Shown here one piece after another: positions 13,705-15,540 of a stretch of DNA of 15,540 bases. Both the position numbers and the translations under genes were made by a program. The notes below the pieces were generated by a model that saw only the letters and a program-made list of their open reading frames with translations, was not told where the DNA came from and did not search any database. Within the stretch, counting starts at the first letter, position 1, and the number at the start of each line of letters is the position of its first letter. This stretch comes from an uncultured Succiniclasticum sp. Its GTDB lineage: Bacteria > Bacillota > Negativicutes > Acidaminococcales > Acidaminococcaceae. Location of the stretch: positions 1 through 15,540 of the forward strand of contig UQUU01000016.1 of the NCBI GenBank assembly GCA_900544275.1, read 5' to 3'.

Positions 13705-14763
13705 TTATTTTTTTGTGCGTTGTTGGCGTAAAAGAAGTTTTACTTTTTCGTGGGTAGAATTTAGTATTTCTAATAAATCTCTTTTAAATAAAGCGTTTTC
13801 AAGCAAATTGGGAACGTGATAGGGCATGAACCTTAACGACGTATTTGCAATAACAGGACATACAGATTTTCGCGGACAATCAATGATGGAAATTTTGGAT
13901 AAAGGGTATCCAGAAGAAGCATATTTCTCGTGAAGAATTTCTCCCAGCACTTGCAGGAATAGTTTTGGTTCGTTCTTAATATACCTCTTATTTTTAAAAC
14001 CAACAGCAGAAGCAAGATTCAGAATATCTTCTGGGAACAATTGCTTGCCTGTTTGTGCCATACAGGCAAGCGTTAGAGGACTTAAAAACTGCTTATCTTT
14101 AAAAAGTTCATTAAATAATTCCCAATGTTGACGATATATACAAGCAAACAGTAAGGTGTCATAAGAATAGGCTTGAAAGGAATGATTTTTATGATGCCGT
14201 CGAAGCCTAAGTATCATATTAAATGCCTTTTCAAACTTGTCTTCCTGAGTAAACAAGAACCTTTCTAGGCCGTAATAAAAAATGAAAACAAACCCAATAG
14301 GAATGGTCTCGTCTATATTTTTTAACCAGTTTAGATAAGTGGCTCGTTCATCAGGTTGCAATGCAGCATATCTAGGAAAGTAATCAATGTTTTCTGGATT
14401 TTTAATAATTTCTCCAACAGGCAAATTCAAGGATATTAAGCTTGGTTCTGGTATTTTAATATAAATGATGCCATCATTTGTAAACTGATCTTCATTATCA
14501 AAATTTTTATAATAGCCATCTGCAAACCACAGTAATTCAAGAACTTCTTTAGGAATATACTGGAAATTTTCATTTGTGCATACACCTTGGGAAATAAATT
14601 TTAGGCTCTTGTTGATAGAATTGGAGTTAAAACGTTCTTTGTCAGATATCGTCGTGTTTTTCTTTTTTTCGTAATGGATAAATTCTTTGTTATCATATCG
14701 GATATCTTTATGACTTTGGGTTGCATCATGGATAGAACTCAAAAGTTTAGATAAGAACCCCAT
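13705..14763 (-). CDS. TerB_N-domain protein
   Basis: The 352-residue product is recognised from its TerB_N-type block. Y128-FPRYAALQPDERATYLNWL (to residue 147) is followed by IGFVFIFYYGLERFLF (156-171), matching the family's 'YP.Y..L...qR..YL.WL ... gyvFlY.yGLErr'. Upstream, WFADGYYKN (79-87) and an IKIPEPSLISLNLPVG stretch fit the same domain. The rest is helical, and no TerB/TerB_C metal-binding domain is visible. TerB_N proteins occur in tellurite-resistance-related and phage-defence gene sets, but their activity is not established. A Lys-rich stretch (about 31-55) links a short N-terminal helix to the domain. A GGGGAA box precedes the ATG. The sequence is AT-rich with many AAA/ATA codons, unlike the core genes to the left. 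Confidence 0.75.
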   Translation of the reverse strand: MGFLSKLLSSIHDATQSHKDIRYDNKEFIHYEKKKNTTISDKERFNSNSINKSLKFISQGVCTNENFQYIPKEVLELLWFADGYYKNFDNEDQFTNDGIIYIKIPEPSLISLNLPVGEIIKNPENIDYFPRYAALQPDERATYLNWLKNIDETIPIGFVFIFYYGLERFLFTQEDKFEKAFNMILRLRRHHKNHSFQAYSYDTLLFACIYRQHWELFNELFKDKQFLSPLTLACMAQTGKQLFPEDILNLASAVGFKNKRYIKNEPKLFLQVLGEILHEKYASSGYPLSKISIIDCPRKSVCPVIANTSLRFMPYHVPNLLENALFKRDLLEILNSTHEKVKLLLRQQRTKK

Positions 14764-14857
14764 ATTATTTTCCCCGTTATTTAATATCGCTTAAGTTTTT
14801 TACCGTTCATAATTGCAAGATCCATTTAGGCGAAGTAATAGCTTGAATGCTTACTAT

Positions 14858-15430
14858 TTACACCTTCCACTCATACCCACACTTGAGGCATTTCCCTTTC
14901 ATCCTGTGCCTTCCGTGGAAGCCTGCGACCAAACCAATGCCTCCTGTTAAAAGTCCGCCGATTACGCCTTTTGCTGCGCTATAGCCTACCTCGTCAATCT
15001 TGATATTCTTCGAATAACATTTCGGGCACCTTAATCCGGCTGCATCTTCAGCATCTGCTTGTTGGCGTCGCAAAGATTCTTGTCTGTCTACTTCTTCTAT
15101 TTCTCTCCGCTTTATGTCCTCTCTCAGCTGCATAACTGCGGCTTTTAAACTTTCATCTTTTTGTAACTCCAATGCGAAAGCCAAAGCATCTTTCGTTCCT
15201 GAACCGGTTAATATTTGCAGCTCGGTGGCTGTTTTTCGCGTTGGGAAAAGGCCACCATCAAAAAGACCTTGTTCGTGAACAAGTTTAACCGCATCAAATT
15301 GCACACCGTTGAATTCTCGGATAAAAGATTCTGACGTGCTTGATTGCTCGATTTGATCCACCGGGTTACCACACTTTGAACAAAACTTCGAATCATCGCT
15401 TAAAACAGAACCACAGTTTTTACAAAACAT
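14858..15430 (-). CDS. Double zinc-ribbon protein, probably membrane-associated
   Basis: The 190-residue product has a zinc ribbon at each end. C3/C6 and C17/C20 (MFCKNCG...KFCSKCG) form the first. C135/C138 (RCPKCYSKN) and C181/C184 (GKCLKCGYEWKV) form the second. Inside the second ribbon lies a Gly-rich hydrophobic stretch (about 155-171, GVIGGLLTGGIGLVAGF) that could insert in or lie on the membrane. Between the ribbons are a compact domain (about 38-95) and a charged helix (about 98-128). No function is known. AAGGAGG precedes the ATG on the - strand. Such small zinc-ribbon proteins are common near phage repressors. It begins 55 bases after the repressor stop and is probably transcribed with it. 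Confidence 0.8.
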   Translation of the reverse strand: MFCKNCGSVLSDDSKFCSKCGNPVDQIEQSSTSESFIREFNGVQFDAVKLVHEQGLFDGGLFPTRKTATELQILTGSGTKDALAFALELQKDESLKAAVMQLREDIKRREIEEVDRQESLRRQQADAEDAAGLRCPKCYSKNIKIDEVGYSAAKGVIGGLLTGGIGLVAGFHGRHRMKGKCLKCGYEWKV

Positions 15431-15485
15431 TTTACTGCCTCCTTTTTATAGATACCTTTAACTTTATTGATTCTTATAGCACCTA

Positions 15486-15540
15486 TTACAAACTTCTTCG
15501 TACTTCAACTACCTTGCCAATAATCTGTACAGGCAATTCC
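15486..15540 (-). CDS. C-terminal end of a probable S24/LexA-type phage repressor (partial)
   Basis: On the - strand an open frame enters from the window edge and ends at TAA (15486-15488). It reads ELPVQIIGKVVEVRRSL. The 'IIGKVVEVRR.L' ending is the usual last strand of S24-peptidase repressors (CI/LexA-like), which self-cleave when RecA is activated and so release the prophage. Only 17 codons are visible, so the helix-turn-helix domain and the Ser-Lys pair cannot be checked. Position next to int and cargo supports the call. Confidence 0.6.
   Translation of the reverse strand, partial: ELPVQIIGKVVEVRRSL

Noticed and set aside
1..15540. CRISPR arrays and insertion sequences
   Set aside because: No regularly spaced repeats of 20-40 bases and no transposase frame were found.

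Overview
The window reads as a chromosomal segment of a low-to-moderate GC Firmicute, probably one of the outer-membrane-bearing Negativicutes (an Acidaminococcus- or Phascolarctobacterium-like organism). That placement is an inference from the protein sequences and gene content. A database search with the dapF, galE and tadA products would settle it. Starts include TTG and GTG as well as ATG, ribosome binding sites are strong GGAGG types, and intrinsic terminators are clear.

The left two thirds (about 1-10180) is mostly core metabolism, all on the + strand. An incoming transcript ends at a terminator (41-78). dapF (lysine and peptidoglycan precursor) follows from its own promoter, then a small secreted protein of unknown function that ends in a second terminator. 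Next is a two-gene cassette, an AAA/ABC-type ATPase and an HNH endonuclease of the TIGR02646 type. This matches the PtuA/PtuB pair of the Septu anti-phage system, here without a reverse transcriptase. Three sugar-nucleotide genes follow: phosphogluco/phosphomannomutase, galU (overlapping its stop by two bases, TTGA) and galE. Together they give hexose-1-P, UDP-glucose and UDP-galactose for envelope polysaccharide. A long ABC-F ATPase gene then overlaps tadA by eight bases.

The right third (about 10179-15540) is an integrated element, most likely a prophage. It starts at a tRNA-Ser(CGA) gene that carries its own CCA end. A repeat-rich 260-base stretch follows, then a tyrosine integrase pointing back at the tRNA. 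Beyond the integrase the DNA becomes clearly more AT-rich. It holds a Clp/SDH-fold serine protease with a 58-residue partner gene (+ strand), then three convergent - strand genes: a membrane-anchored DUF2939-like protein, a TerB_N-domain protein and a double zinc-ribbon protein. At the right edge are the last 17 codons of what looks like an S24/LexA-type phage repressor. Integrase, cargo and repressor in this order fit a lysogeny module with cargo between int and the repressor. The other end of the element is outside the window.

The parts most worth a second look are the Septu-like pair among housekeeping genes, and the cargo between integrase and repressor (protease plus small protein; TerB_N, zinc-ribbon and DUF2939 proteins), which has no assigned function.
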